Shown: one piece after another, positions 48,619 through 56,466 of the stretch
How the letters are laid out: the number at the start of each line of letters is the position of its first letter
Numbering within the stretch: position 1 is the stretch's first letter
Source of the DNA: Streptomyces sp. NBC_00223
GTDB taxonomy: Bacteria; Actinomycetota; Actinomycetes; Streptomycetales; Streptomycetaceae
Direction of reading: 5' to 3'
Assembly: GCF_036199905.1 (NCBI RefSeq)
Contig: NZ_CP108109.1
Span: forward strand, 6,762,501 to 6,826,500
Length of the DNA stretch: 64,000 nucleotides
Program-made: the position numbers and the translations under genes
Notes under the pieces: generated by a model
Told to the model about the DNA's origin: nothing
The model's database searches: none
What the model saw: only the letters and a program-made list of their open reading frames with translations

Positions 48619-49917
48619 ATGTTCGGGATCATCAGACCGTGCCGGCATCGGATGTCGGAAGGAATGGCGGCCTCATGGCTCGCCCATCTGTGTGGACTTT
48701 GTCTCGCGCTCAGGGACGGCCACGGGCAGTTCGCGCGAGTGGCCACCAACTACGACGGTCTGATCATCTCGGTGCTGGTCGAGGCGCAGTCCACGCCCGC
48801 GGACGACCGTCGGCGCACCGCCGGGCCCTGTCCGCTGCGGGGGATGCGCAGCGCTCCGGTGGCCATGGGGGAGGGCGCGCGGCTGGCCGCGGCGGTCTCG
48901 CTGGTGCTCGCCTCGGCCAAGGTCCGCGACCATGTCGAGGACGGCGACGGCGCGTTCGGCCGCCGCCCGGTCGCCGCGGCGGCCCGTACGGTCGCCCGCC
49001 GCTGGGACCGGGCCGGGGCGCGTACCGGCGGGGACCTCGGCTTCGACACCGCGGTGCTGCTCGACGCGGTCGGCCGGCAGGGCGCCGTCGAGGCGGCGGC
49101 CGGGCCCGGCACCTCGCTGCTGACCGTCACCGAACCCACCGAGACGGCCACCGCCGCGGCCTTCGGGCACACCGCCGTACTGGCCGGGCGGCCCGGCAAC
49201 CGGGCGGCACTTGAGGAGGCCGGGCGGCTCTTCGGCCGGCTCGCGCATCTGCTGGACGCGGTCGAGGACCTGGACGCCGACCGCCGTACGGGCGCCTGGA
49301 ACCCGCTCGCCGCGACCGGCACCGACCCCGCCGAGGCCCGGCGGCTGTGCGACGACGCGCTGCACGGGATACGGCTCGCGCTGCGGGACGTGGAGTTCGT
49401 GAACTCGGCGTCGGGGCGGCTGGCGCATGTGCTGCTCGTCCACGAGCTGGGACGGTCGGTGGACCGGGCGTTCGGGACGGGGGCCTGTACGCATCAGGCG
49501 GGCGCGGGGCACGAGGGGCCCGGGGCGGACGGGCTCGCGGGGCATGCGTCGGAGGGGCCCGCGTCGGAGGGGCACGGGCCGGCGGCGGCGCTCGGGTCGG
49601 CCGGCGGGAACCCGTACGGCGGGAACCCGTACAGCGGGAACCCGTACGCGGCGCCGCCCGGGCAGAACCCGTACGCGCCCGGTGGTCCCGGGGCTCCCGG
49701 CGGGTTTCCGCCGCCGCCCGGACCGCCGCGGCGGCGTGGGCTGCTCGCCGGGTGCCTGGTCTACACCGGTATGTGCTGCACCTGTCAGTTGTGCTGCCGT
49801 GAGCACGACGACGCCTGGTCGGGGCAGCGGCGCGGCCCGTGGTGCGACGGGTGCGACGGCTGTTGCGACTGCTGTGAATGCTGCGAGTGCGCGGAGTGCT
49901 GCGACTGCGGATGCTGA
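48619..49917 (+). CDS. DUF5685 family protein with Cys-rich tail
   Basis: This 432-residue protein starts MFGIIRPCRHRMSEGMAASW, with a conserved helical N-terminal domain containing HLCGLCLALRDGHGQFARVA. The middle is Gly/Pro-rich with repeated GNPY units. The last 54 residues hold 19 cysteines, in patterns such as CCTCQLCC and CDGCDGCCDCC. The function is unknown. The Cys in the N-terminal domain (C-x-x-C) and the tail suggest metal binding or thiol chemistry (inference). The ATG at 48619 follows a G-rich site. Confidence 0.86.
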   Translation: MFGIIRPCRHRMSEGMAASWLAHLCGLCLALRDGHGQFARVATNYDGLIISVLVEAQSTPADDRRRTAGPCPLRGMRSAPVAMGEGARLAAAVSLVLASAKVRDHVEDGDGAFGRRPVAAAARTVARRWDRAGARTGGDLGFDTAVLLDAVGRQGAVEAAAGPGTSLLTVTEPTETATAAAFGHTAVLAGRPGNRAALEEAGRLFGRLAHLLDAVEDLDADRRTGAWNPLAATGTDPAEARRLCDDALHGIRLALRDVEFVNSASGRLAHVLLVHELGRSVDRAFGTGACTHQAGAGHEGPGADGLAGHASEGPASEGHGPAAALGSAGGNPYGGNPYSGNPYAAPPGQNPYAPGGPGAPGGFPPPPGPPRRRGLLAGCLVYTGMCCTCQLCCREHDDAWSGQRRGPWCDGCDGCCDCCECCECAECCDCGC

Positions 49918-50322
49918 GCGGCGACGCCTTGGAGGCTGTCGCGGGCGTTACAGGGTGTCACAAAAGTTACAGAGCCCGAGGGAGGGGCGGAGAACTGCCG
50001 AGCATGCGTGTGTGAAGGCGGGACGATCCGTCGAACGGCCGGGAGAACGTCAGTGGCGACAACAAGAGGACGACCACACCCGACCGAAGTCGATGTGGTC
50101 GCGGGTGACCAGCTGACAGCTACGCATGCGCACAGTGCAGCAGCCCGCCCGGTGTTCCGTCAACCGCACTGAGACGCGCTGTCCACCTATCGGACATGCT
50201 TGACAGCCGGTTACCGCATCGGCATAGCCTCGTGTCAAGCCCTTGGGCCCAGCCGTGTTGAGGGACACGGCGGCTGTGTGAAGGCATCTTCCGCCTCTTC
50301 CGCGTGTCCACGGAGCCTTCGC
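49918..50322. other. Intergenic region, leader of luciferase-like operon
   Basis: About 400 bp. A minus-strand leader-peptide-like frame (50050-50127) is the only recognised element. A second short frame on the plus strand, 50126-50203, has no recognised features. The repeated word GTTACAG appears near 49947 and 49970. Confidence 0.55.
50050..50127 (-). CDS. Orphan leader-peptide-like small ORF
   Basis: This 25-residue frame starts MRSCQLVTRDHIDF and ends GRVWSSSCCRH. It resembles a family of streptomycete leader peptides that carry an R-x-HID-L-x-R-V core and Cys/Arg at the end, usually found before sulfur-metabolism genes. Here the frame points away from the luciferase-like genes, and no gene follows it on its own strand before the antisense DUF5685 gene. 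No clear ribosome binding site is visible. It may be a relic or belong to an unseen transcript. Confidence 0.4.
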   Translation of the reverse strand: MRSCQLVTRDHIDFGRVWSSSCCRH

Positions 50323-51411
50323 ATGCCTGCCGCCCCGATTTCCCGCACCTTTTCCCCGGCCGCCTCCGCCGCCCCGGGCCCCGCCTTCACGTCGGCCCGC
50401 CGCCCCACCCGTACGCTCCACCTCGCCGCCGCGATCGACGGCCGAGGGCACGATCCGGCGGCGTACTACGTGGAGTTGGCCCGCCTCGCCGAGGGCGGCG
50501 CGCTGGACTTCGTCACGCTGGGCGGCGCGGACGGCTCCGGCGGTGACCCCGGTGACGGCTGCGCGCCCGACGTACTCGCCCGGGTCGCCCCGGCCACCGA
50601 CCGGATCGGTCTGGTCCCCGTCGTGGACGCCGCCCGTGAGGAGCCCTTCGACCTCGCGCTGACCGTCGCGACCCTGGACTGGGTCAGCCACGGCCGGGCC
50701 GGGTGGGCGGTCACCGCCCCCGACCCGGCCACCGAGCAGGGCGCCGACGGCCCGGCCGCGCTGCGGGCGGCCCGGCGGCGCCGCGCGGCGGAGCGGGCCG
50801 AGGCGCGGTGGCGGCTCGCGGCCGAGGTGACCGCGGCCGTCTCCGGGTTCTGGGACGGCGGCGGAGGGCCGAAGCCGCCGCAGGGCCGGCCGGTCGTCGC
50901 GGTGGACGCCACGGAACCCGCCGCGCGCGCGACCGCCGCCCGGTACGCCGACATCGCCTTCGTCCGCGCCGCCCGCCCCGAGGACGCGGGCGAGATCCGC
51001 GCCGAACTGCGGCGGCTCGCGGCCGGGTCGGGCCGCGACCCCGACCGGCTGCGGGTGCTCGCCGACCTCACCGTCGACCTCTGCGGCGGCGAACTCGGGC
51101 CCGAGCCGGGTGTCGAGGCCGCCCCGGTGGCGGACGGCGCCGGCGGCGTACGGTTCAGCGGCGGCCCGGTCGACCTGGCCGAACTCATCGCGCGCTGGCA
51201 GCGGTCCGACGCGGTGGACGGCTTCCACATCCGGCCGGTGGAGCCCCGGCGCGACCTGGAACGCTTTGTCAACGGCACGGTCGCGCTGCTCCAGCACCGC
51301 GGACTGTTCCGCGCCTTCCACCCGGGCGCGACGCTGCGCGAACACCTCGGGCTGCACCGCCCCGAGGTCCGGTTCGCCGCCGCCGACCGGGCCGCCGAGG
51401 CGGTGTCATGA
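50323..51411 (+). CDS. LLM-class flavin-dependent oxidoreductase
   Basis: This 362-residue protein belongs to the bacterial luciferase-like (LLM) superfamily of FMN/F420-dependent monooxygenases. The fold is visible in LHLAAAIDGRGHDPAAYYVE, FVTLGG, LALTVATLDWVSHGRAGWAV and the C-terminal LEHLGLHRPE-type end. The substrate is unknown; related proteins act on sulfonates, nitrilotriacetate or similar compounds. The start ATG at 50323 follows CGGAG. It overlaps the next LLM gene by 4 bases, so they are co-translated. Confidence 0.86.
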   Translation: MPAAPISRTFSPAASAAPGPAFTSARRPTRTLHLAAAIDGRGHDPAAYYVELARLAEGGALDFVTLGGADGSGGDPGDGCAPDVLARVAPATDRIGLVPVVDAAREEPFDLALTVATLDWVSHGRAGWAVTAPDPATEQGADGPAALRAARRRRAAERAEARWRLAAEVTAAVSGFWDGGGGPKPPQGRPVVAVDATEPAARATAARYADIAFVRAARPEDAGEIRAELRRLAAGSGRDPDRLRVLADLTVDLCGGELGPEPGVEAAPVADGAGGVRFSGGPVDLAELIARWQRSDAVDGFHIRPVEPRRDLERFVNGTVALLQHRGLFRAFHPGATLREHLGLHRPEVRFAAADRAAEAVS

Positions 51412-52253
51412 CCGGCGGCACGCGCGCCGGGACCGTACGCCGGATGCACCTGGCCGTACAGCTTCCCGGCGAGGGCGAACGGGCGCTGCCGCCGGACTTC
51501 GACGCCTATGTGCGGCTCGCGCGCACCGCGGAACGCGGCCTGTTCGACTTCCTGCTGCTCGCCGAGCGGCCGCCGCCCGCCGACAGCCGTACCGGCCAGG
51601 CGCCCCCGGCGACCGGGCCGGAACCGCTCACCGTGCTGAACGCCCTCGCCGCGGTCACCGACCTCATCGGGCTGGCCGCCGCGGTGCGCCCCGGCGGCCG
51701 CGAACCGTACGCGCTCGCCCGCCGGATCGCCGCGCTCGACCGGCTCAGCGCGGGGCGCGCGGCCGGTCCGGCCTCCGCCGTACCGGAGTTGACGGTGCCG
51801 CGCGGGCCGCAGGGCCGGCCCGTGGTGATCGGGGACGGCGACGACGCGGCCGCTGAGGTGGCCGTGGTCACGGGCGCGGTCCGGCGGGCGCGCCCCGGCA
51901 CGAGGGTGCTGGCGCGCGTCGGATACGTCCTGGCGGAGGAACCGGGGGAGGAGCCGGGGGGCGTGCGGGCGGCCGGACCGCCGCCGCCCGGCGGTCCGTT
52001 CGCCGACCTCTTCGCCGGCCCCCTTCTCGGTCCGCCGCGCGCGCTCGCGGACCGGCTCGACGCGCATGTGCAGTCCGGCGCGGTGGACGGCTATGTCCTG
52101 CTGCCCGAACCCGCGCCCGGCGGCCGCGGCCTGGACGCCTTCGTCGACCGGGTCGTCCCGCTGCTCCAGGAGCGCGGATCACTGCGTACCGCATATCGCG
52201 GTACGACCCTGCGGGAGCATCTCGGGCTCCCCCGACCGGTGTGGAAGGCGTGA
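51408..52253 (+). CDS. LLM-like protein, short paralogue
   Basis: This 281-residue protein resembles its upstream neighbour (MHLAVQLPGEGERALPPDFD, LFDFLLLAERP, and ending GTTLREHLGLPRPVWKA) but is about 80 residues shorter. It lacks part of the central barrel, including the stretch equivalent to LALTVATLDWVSHGRAGW. It may be a non-catalytic partner, like the beta subunit of luciferases; this is inference. The ATG overlaps the upstream stop. DUF1684 follows closely. Confidence 0.8.
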   Translation: MTGGTRAGTVRRMHLAVQLPGEGERALPPDFDAYVRLARTAERGLFDFLLLAERPPPADSRTGQAPPATGPEPLTVLNALAAVTDLIGLAAAVRPGGREPYALARRIAALDRLSAGRAAGPASAVPELTVPRGPQGRPVVIGDGDDAAAEVAVVTGAVRRARPGTRVLARVGYVLAEEPGEEPGGVRAAGPPPPGGPFADLFAGPLLGPPRALADRLDAHVQSGAVDGYVLLPEPAPGGRGLDAFVDRVVPLLQERGSLRTAYRGTTLREHLGLPRPVWKA

Positions 52254-52258
52254 TCGTC

Positions 52259-53071
52259 ATGAGTACGGAAACAGCCCCGGAAGCGGGCACGGAAGCGGGC
52301 TCGGGACCAGGAACGGAACCGGGCGCGGGCTCGGTCCCGGAGGGCCGCGCGGAGTGGGAGCGGTGGCGGGAGCGGCGGACCGTGTCCGTCTCGGCGCCGC
52401 ACGGACTGCTGGCGCTGACCGGCACGTACTGGCTGGAGGATCTGACCGACGGTGAGATCCCCGGACTGGCCGGGCACTGGCGGCTCGACGGCGACACGGT
52501 GGTGCGCGAGGCGGACGGCGGGTCGACCGTACTGCGGCCCGAGGGCGAGCCGCTGCTGCTGACGGACGGCCGGAGGATCGTCGTGATCGCCCGCGAGGGC
52601 TCGTACGGGGTCCGGGTCTGGGACCCCGAGGCGCCCGCCCGGCGGACGTTCTCCGGCATCGAGGCGTTCGACTGGGACGGGCGGTGGGTGGTGCCCGGCG
52701 TCTTCCGCCCGTTCGACGAGACCCGTACCGTACGGCTGCCCAACGCGGACGGGCGCGAGCGCGGGCTCGGCCTCGGCGGCGAACTGTCCTTCGCGGTCGA
52801 CGGATCGGAGCACACGCTCTCCGTCGCGGTCGAGGGCGACGGCAGGCTGTGGGCGGTCGTCGCCGACGGGACCAGTGGGAAGACCAGCTTCCGGTTCCGC
52901 TTCCTGTACACATCCGCGCCGGCCGAGGACGGCTCGCTGACCGTGGACCTGAACCGTACGGAGCTGCCGCCGTGCGCGCTGGGCGAGGGGTTCATCTGCC
53001 CCTTCCCGCCGCCCGGCAACACGCTGCCGTTCGCGCTCGAAGCGGGGGAGCGCGCGGTTCTCACCCACTGA
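52259..53071 (+). CDS. DUF1684 domain-containing protein
   Basis: This 270-residue protein starts MSTETAPEAGTEAGSG and has a core typical of DUF1684: EWERWRERRTVSVSAPHG, LALTGTYWL, RRTFSGIEAFDWDGRWVV and the final LNRTELPPCALGEGFICPFP. No function is established. The ATG at 52259 is preferred (GGAAGG upstream); a GTG at 52241 inside the previous gene is also in frame. It forms one operon with the two LLM genes. Confidence 0.85.
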   Translation: MSTETAPEAGTEAGSGPGTEPGAGSVPEGRAEWERWRERRTVSVSAPHGLLALTGTYWLEDLTDGEIPGLAGHWRLDGDTVVREADGGSTVLRPEGEPLLLTDGRRIVVIAREGSYGVRVWDPEAPARRTFSGIEAFDWDGRWVVPGVFRPFDETRTVRLPNADGRERGLGLGGELSFAVDGSEHTLSVAVEGDGRLWAVVADGTSGKTSFRFRFLYTSAPAEDGSLTVDLNRTELPPCALGEGFICPFPPPGNTLPFALEAGERAVLTH

Positions 53072-53091
53072 GACGGCGTCACCGACGAGTG

Positions 53092-53117
53092 CCCCGGCGG
53101 TCCCAGGACCGCCGGGG
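53092..53117. terminator. Terminator after DUF1684 gene
   Basis: CCCCGGCGGTCC at 53092-53103 pairs perfectly with GGACCGCCGGGG at 53106-53117 around a 2-base spacer. It is 20 bp after the stop codon and separates the operon from the protease gene. Confidence 0.8.
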
Positions 53118-53231
53118 GACCGTCATGCCCGCAACTCGGCGTCCGGAACTGCCTCTTGTGTGTTGCCTGTGAAATCTGAATACTCCTGTGTACTCGTCGG
53201 GCGCGTGTTGCGTTCGTCCATCGGTGCGCAC

Positions 53232-53260
53232 TTGACGGTACATCGACAAGTCGGTATCGG
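53232..53260 (+). promoter_or_regulatory. Candidate promoter of secreted protease gene
   Basis: TTGACG at 53232-53237 and TATCGG at 53255-53260 with a 17-base spacer lie about 115 bp upstream of the protease start. Assigned by pattern only. Confidence 0.45.
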
Positions 53261-53375
53261 ATCGTCGTCGCGTCCCCGACGTGCCGCCGGCCGTACGCCG
53301 ACCCGTCACCGACCATCCGCCGGTCACCACCGGCACCCACCAGGACCCCTCTCCCACCCCCCACAGGAGGAACGA

Positions 53376-54401
53376 GTGAAGTCCACCCGTCGTATCCGAC
53401 TCCTCGCGGTCGCCACCGGTCTGCTGGCCGCGACGGCGTTCGCGCTCCCCTCCGCGAACGCCGCCTCCACGGCCAAGGCGACCCCCGACGCCGCGGCCGC
53501 CGTCGCCGCACACCTCGGCGCCGACAGCACCGCGGGCACCTACTACGACTCCGCGCGCGGGACCACCGTCGTCAACGTCACGACCTCGGCCGCCGCCGAC
53601 GCCGTACGCGCCTCGGGCGCCACCCCGCGCCTGGTCGGCCACAGCACGGCCCAGCTCGCCAAGGCCGGGGACGCCGCCAAGGGCGCGGACATCGCCGGCA
53701 CCGCCTGGTCGGTCGACCCGCGCAGCGACACGCTGGAGATCAACGTCGACAGCCAGGTCACCGCCGCACAGCTCGCGCGGCTCAAGGCGTCCACCGCGGG
53801 CTACGGCGACGCCGTCCGCATCACCCGTGTCCAGGGCACCTTCAGCAAGCTGCTCTCCGGCGGCGACGCGGTCCTCACCAACAGCTGGCGCTGCTCGGTC
53901 GGCTTCAACGTCCGCAGCGGCAGCACGTACTACTTCCTGACCGCCGGTCACTGCACCGAGGGCTACCCGGCCTACTACACCAGTTCGGGCAGCTACATAG
54001 GCCCGACGGTCGGCAGCAGCTTCCCCAACGACGACTACGGCATCGTCCGCTACGACAGCTCCGTCGCCCATGACGGCACCGTCGGCAGTCAGGACATCAC
54101 CAGCGCCGCCAACGCCTTTGTCGGCGAGTCCGTCACCCGCCGCGGCTCCACCACCGGCATCCACAGCGGCACCGTCCAGGCGCTCAACGCGACCGTCAAC
54201 TACGGCAACGGCGAGATCGTCTACGGGCTGATCAAGACCAACGTCTGCGCCGAGCCGGGCGACAGCGGAGGCTCCCTCTACGACGGCACCAAGGCCATCG
54301 GCCTGACCTCGGGCGGCAGCGGCAACTGCTCCTCCGGCGGCACGACGTACTTCCAGCCGGTGACCGAGGCGCTGAGCGCGTACGGGGTCAGCGTGTACTA
54401 G
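53376..54401 (+). CDS. Secreted S1-family serine protease (streptogrisin-like)
   Basis: This 341-residue preproprotein has a signal peptide (1 to about 29, LLAVATGLLAATAFALPSAN). A propeptide of roughly 120 residues is followed by a chymotrypsin-like domain. The catalytic triad is His192 in LTAGHC, Asp220 in NDDYGIV and Ser297 in EPGDSGGS; the paired Cys residues fit streptogrisin disulfides. It should be exported and self-processed to digest extracellular protein. The GTG start at 53376 has AGGAGG five bases upstream. Confidence 0.95.
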   Translation: MKSTRRIRLLAVATGLLAATAFALPSANAASTAKATPDAAAAVAAHLGADSTAGTYYDSARGTTVVNVTTSAAADAVRASGATPRLVGHSTAQLAKAGDAAKGADIAGTAWSVDPRSDTLEINVDSQVTAAQLARLKASTAGYGDAVRITRVQGTFSKLLSGGDAVLTNSWRCSVGFNVRSGSTYYFLTAGHCTEGYPAYYTSSGSYIGPTVGSSFPNDDYGIVRYDSSVAHDGTVGSQDITSAANAFVGESVTRRGSTTGIHSGTVQALNATVNYGNGEIVYGLIKTNVCAEPGDSGGSLYDGTKAIGLTSGGSGNCSSGGTTYFQPVTEALSAYGVSVY

Positions 54402-54444
54402 AAGTCTCCGGCGGCGCCCCCGGGTTCCTCGCGCTCCTTGTGTT

Positions 54445-54482
54445 CCGGCGCCCCCCGCCGCTCGCGCGGTGGGGGGCGCCGG
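54445..54482. terminator. Strong hairpin after protease gene
   Basis: CCGGCGCCCCCCGCC at 54445-54459 pairs with GGTGGGGGGCGCCGG (54468-54482) with one G-U pair. It follows the protease stop by about 45 bp. Confidence 0.75.
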
Positions 54483-54624
54483 TCCGCGTGGTGACGGGCG
54501 CGGCGGTCCGGCGCCGCGCCTTCCCGGGGGCCGTCGTCATGGTCGCCATGGCGGGTGGGATCGCGGTCACGGCAGGCGGGATCGCGGTCAGAACCTGTCC
54601 TCATCGGCTGCCAGACTGGGCCGC

Positions 54625-55589
54625 ATGCTGGAAACGTCGGCGCGGCTGCTGCGCCTGCTCTCGCTCCTCCAGTCACGCCGTGACTGGACGGGACCCGACC
54701 TCGCCGAGCGGCTCGACGTCACCGCCCGCACGGTACGGCGGGACGTCGAACGGCTGCGCGCGCTCGGCTACCCGGTGCACGCCACCCCGGGCACGGCGGG
54801 CGGCTACCGGCTCGGCGCGGGCGCCGCGCTGCCACCGCTGCTGCTGGACGACGAGGAGGCGGTCGCGGTCGCGCTGTGTCTGCGGCTCGGCGCGGGCGGC
54901 AGCGTCGAGGGCATCGAGGAGACCTCGGTACGGGCGCTGGCCAAGCTGGAACAGGTCCTGCCGTCCCGGCTGCGGCACCGGGTCCAGGCCATGCAGGCGG
55001 TCACCGTGCAGCGGCGCGTCTCCGGGCCGACGGTCGGACAGGAGACGCTGACCGTGATCGGCGCGGCCTGCCGGGACCGCGAGCGGCTGCGCTTCGACTA
55101 CCGCGACCACGGGGGCACCGCCAGCCGCCGCGAGGTGGAGCCGTACCGGCTGGTCCACCACGGGCGGCGCTGGTATCTGCTCGCCTTCGACACCGCCCGG
55201 GACGACTGGCGGACCTTCCGCGTCGACCGGATCGAGCCCAAGGCGCCCACCGGTCCGCGCTTCACGCCCCGCGAACTGCCCGAGGACGCGGCCTCGTACG
55301 TCGCCAAGGGTGTCACCTCCCGGGCCTACCGCTTCCAGGCCCGGGTGCTGCTGCACACCTCGCCGGAACACCTCGCCGGTACACCTGGTCCATCGGGACG
55401 ATCACCGCGCTCGGCGACGGGGTGTGCGAACTGCGGACCGGCTTCGAGTCGCTGGACGCGCTGGCGATGTACCTCGGGATGCTCGGGGTGGACTTCGAGG
55501 TCAGGGAGCCGGCCGAACTCACCGCGTATCTGCGGGCGGTGGCCGGCCGGCTGACCCGGGCGGCGGGGGAGGGCGAGGACCGGCCGTGA
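54625..55589 (+). pseudogene. WYL-domain transcriptional regulator, frameshifted
   Basis: The frame from ATG 54625 encodes an N-terminal HTH (MLETSARLLRLLSLLQSRRD, then VTARTVRRDVERLRALGYPV) and a WYL domain (VEPYRLVHHGRRWYLLAFD, FRVDRIEPKAPTG). Near 55375-55385, after HTSPEHLA, the sense protein moves to another frame, which continues YTWSIGTITALGDGVCELRT and LDALAMYLGMLGVDFEVREP to 55589. A one-base loss (or equivalent) explains it. The first frame continues as nonsense to 55554. It is therefore a broken gene, a sequencing error, or less likely a programmed shift. WYL proteins are ligand- or DNA-damage-sensing regulators. Confidence 0.85.
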
Positions 55590-55652
55590 GGGGGCCGGGG
55601 GCCGGCGGCCCCTGGTGGGCGAGGTCCCGGCCGCGCCCCCCGGTGGGCGGGC

Positions 55653-56117
55653 TCAGTCCAGCGGGCCGCTCGTGCCGCCCGCCTCGCGGCCCCAGCCGTA
55701 CGCCCGGTCGGCGCGCAGCCGGATGACCAGGCGGCGGTCGGCGACCATCGCGGCCCGGTACTCGTCCCAGTTCGGGTGCTCGCCGCCGATCGCCCGGTAG
55801 ACCTCGACCAGCTCCTCCACGGTGGCGTCGTGCGGGTCGGCGGCCACCGGGGAGACCTCGGCGTCGCCCTCGGCGACCAGATACGCCCCCAGGTCGGGCG
55901 TCGTGACATAGAAGCTGGCCCGCGCGTCCCGGCGCAGATTGCGGGCCTTGGCCCGGTCGTCGGTCGCCGAGACGCGAATGGTCCTGGTCGCGTCGTCATA
56001 GCTGAACGCCACATTGGACAGCTGCGGTCTGCCGTCCCTCTTCAGGGTGACGAGCACCCCGGTCCTGTGCTCCTTCAGCAGATCGAGCAGCGGGCTGCGG
56101 GCGGGCTCCTGACTCAT
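55653..56117 (-). CDS. PPOX-class F420-dependent oxidoreductase
   Basis: This 154-residue protein has a split-barrel flavin-reductase-like fold: LKEHRTGVLVTLKRDGRPQL, NVAFSYDDATRTIRVSATDD and KARNLRRDARASFYV. It matches the Rv1155-type PPOX family, which binds coenzyme F420 in actinobacteria. The substrate is unknown. The start ATG at 56117 has GGAG six bases upstream on its strand; a GTG two codons earlier is disfavoured. It converges on the WYL gene. Confidence 0.9.
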   Translation of the reverse strand: MSQEPARSPLLDLLKEHRTGVLVTLKRDGRPQLSNVAFSYDDATRTIRVSATDDRAKARNLRRDARASFYVTTPDLGAYLVAEGDAEVSPVAADPHDATVEELVEVYRAIGGEHPNWDEYRAAMVADRRLVIRLRADRAYGWGREAGGTSGPLD

Positions 56118-56466
56118 GGTCACTCCGGAAGTTCGGCGTTACGGGCGGGCCTCCCCGGCAACGCGACCCGCGCGGCGGTTGTTCCGCCGCTCACCCGGAT
56201 GGCCCCTCCATCGATCGCCCCGGCCGTCCCCGGCCACCCGGCCGTCCCGGCCGCCCCGTACGGTCCCGCCCCGGCGCCCGGCCACCACCGAACGTATGCC
56301 TTCCGCCGCGCCCGGTGAGCCCCGCGCCCTCGTATCCGCGCAGGTCCCGCGCATGGCGGGCCCGATACGGTTATCGTACGGACGTTCGAAATCTGGTCTA
56401 TGGTGGGAAGCGGAGTCGAAGGGGGAGACGGTCGGACCGGGGGTGGGTGAGCAGTGGGAGGAACGG
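56118..56466. other. Promoter region of dnaE2
   Basis: The 350 bp between divergent genes hold a match to the actinobacterial SOS box at 56374-56389. An in-frame extension of dnaE2 across this region is Arg/Pro-rich and looks non-coding. Nothing else was recognised. Confidence 0.6.
56374..56389. promoter_or_regulatory. SOS box (LexA operator)
   Basis: The 16 bases read TCGTAC-GGAC-GTTCGA. The actinobacterial LexA consensus is TCGAAC-N4-GTTCGA, so there is one mismatch. It lies 78 bp upstream of the dnaE2 start, which fits DNA-damage induction of that operon. Confidence 0.75.

Noticed and set aside
50126..50203. A 25-residue plus-strand frame, MRTVQQPARCSVNRTETRCP...
   Set aside because: It overlaps the better leader-like minus-strand frame, has no ribosome binding site, and shows no recognisable leader signature.
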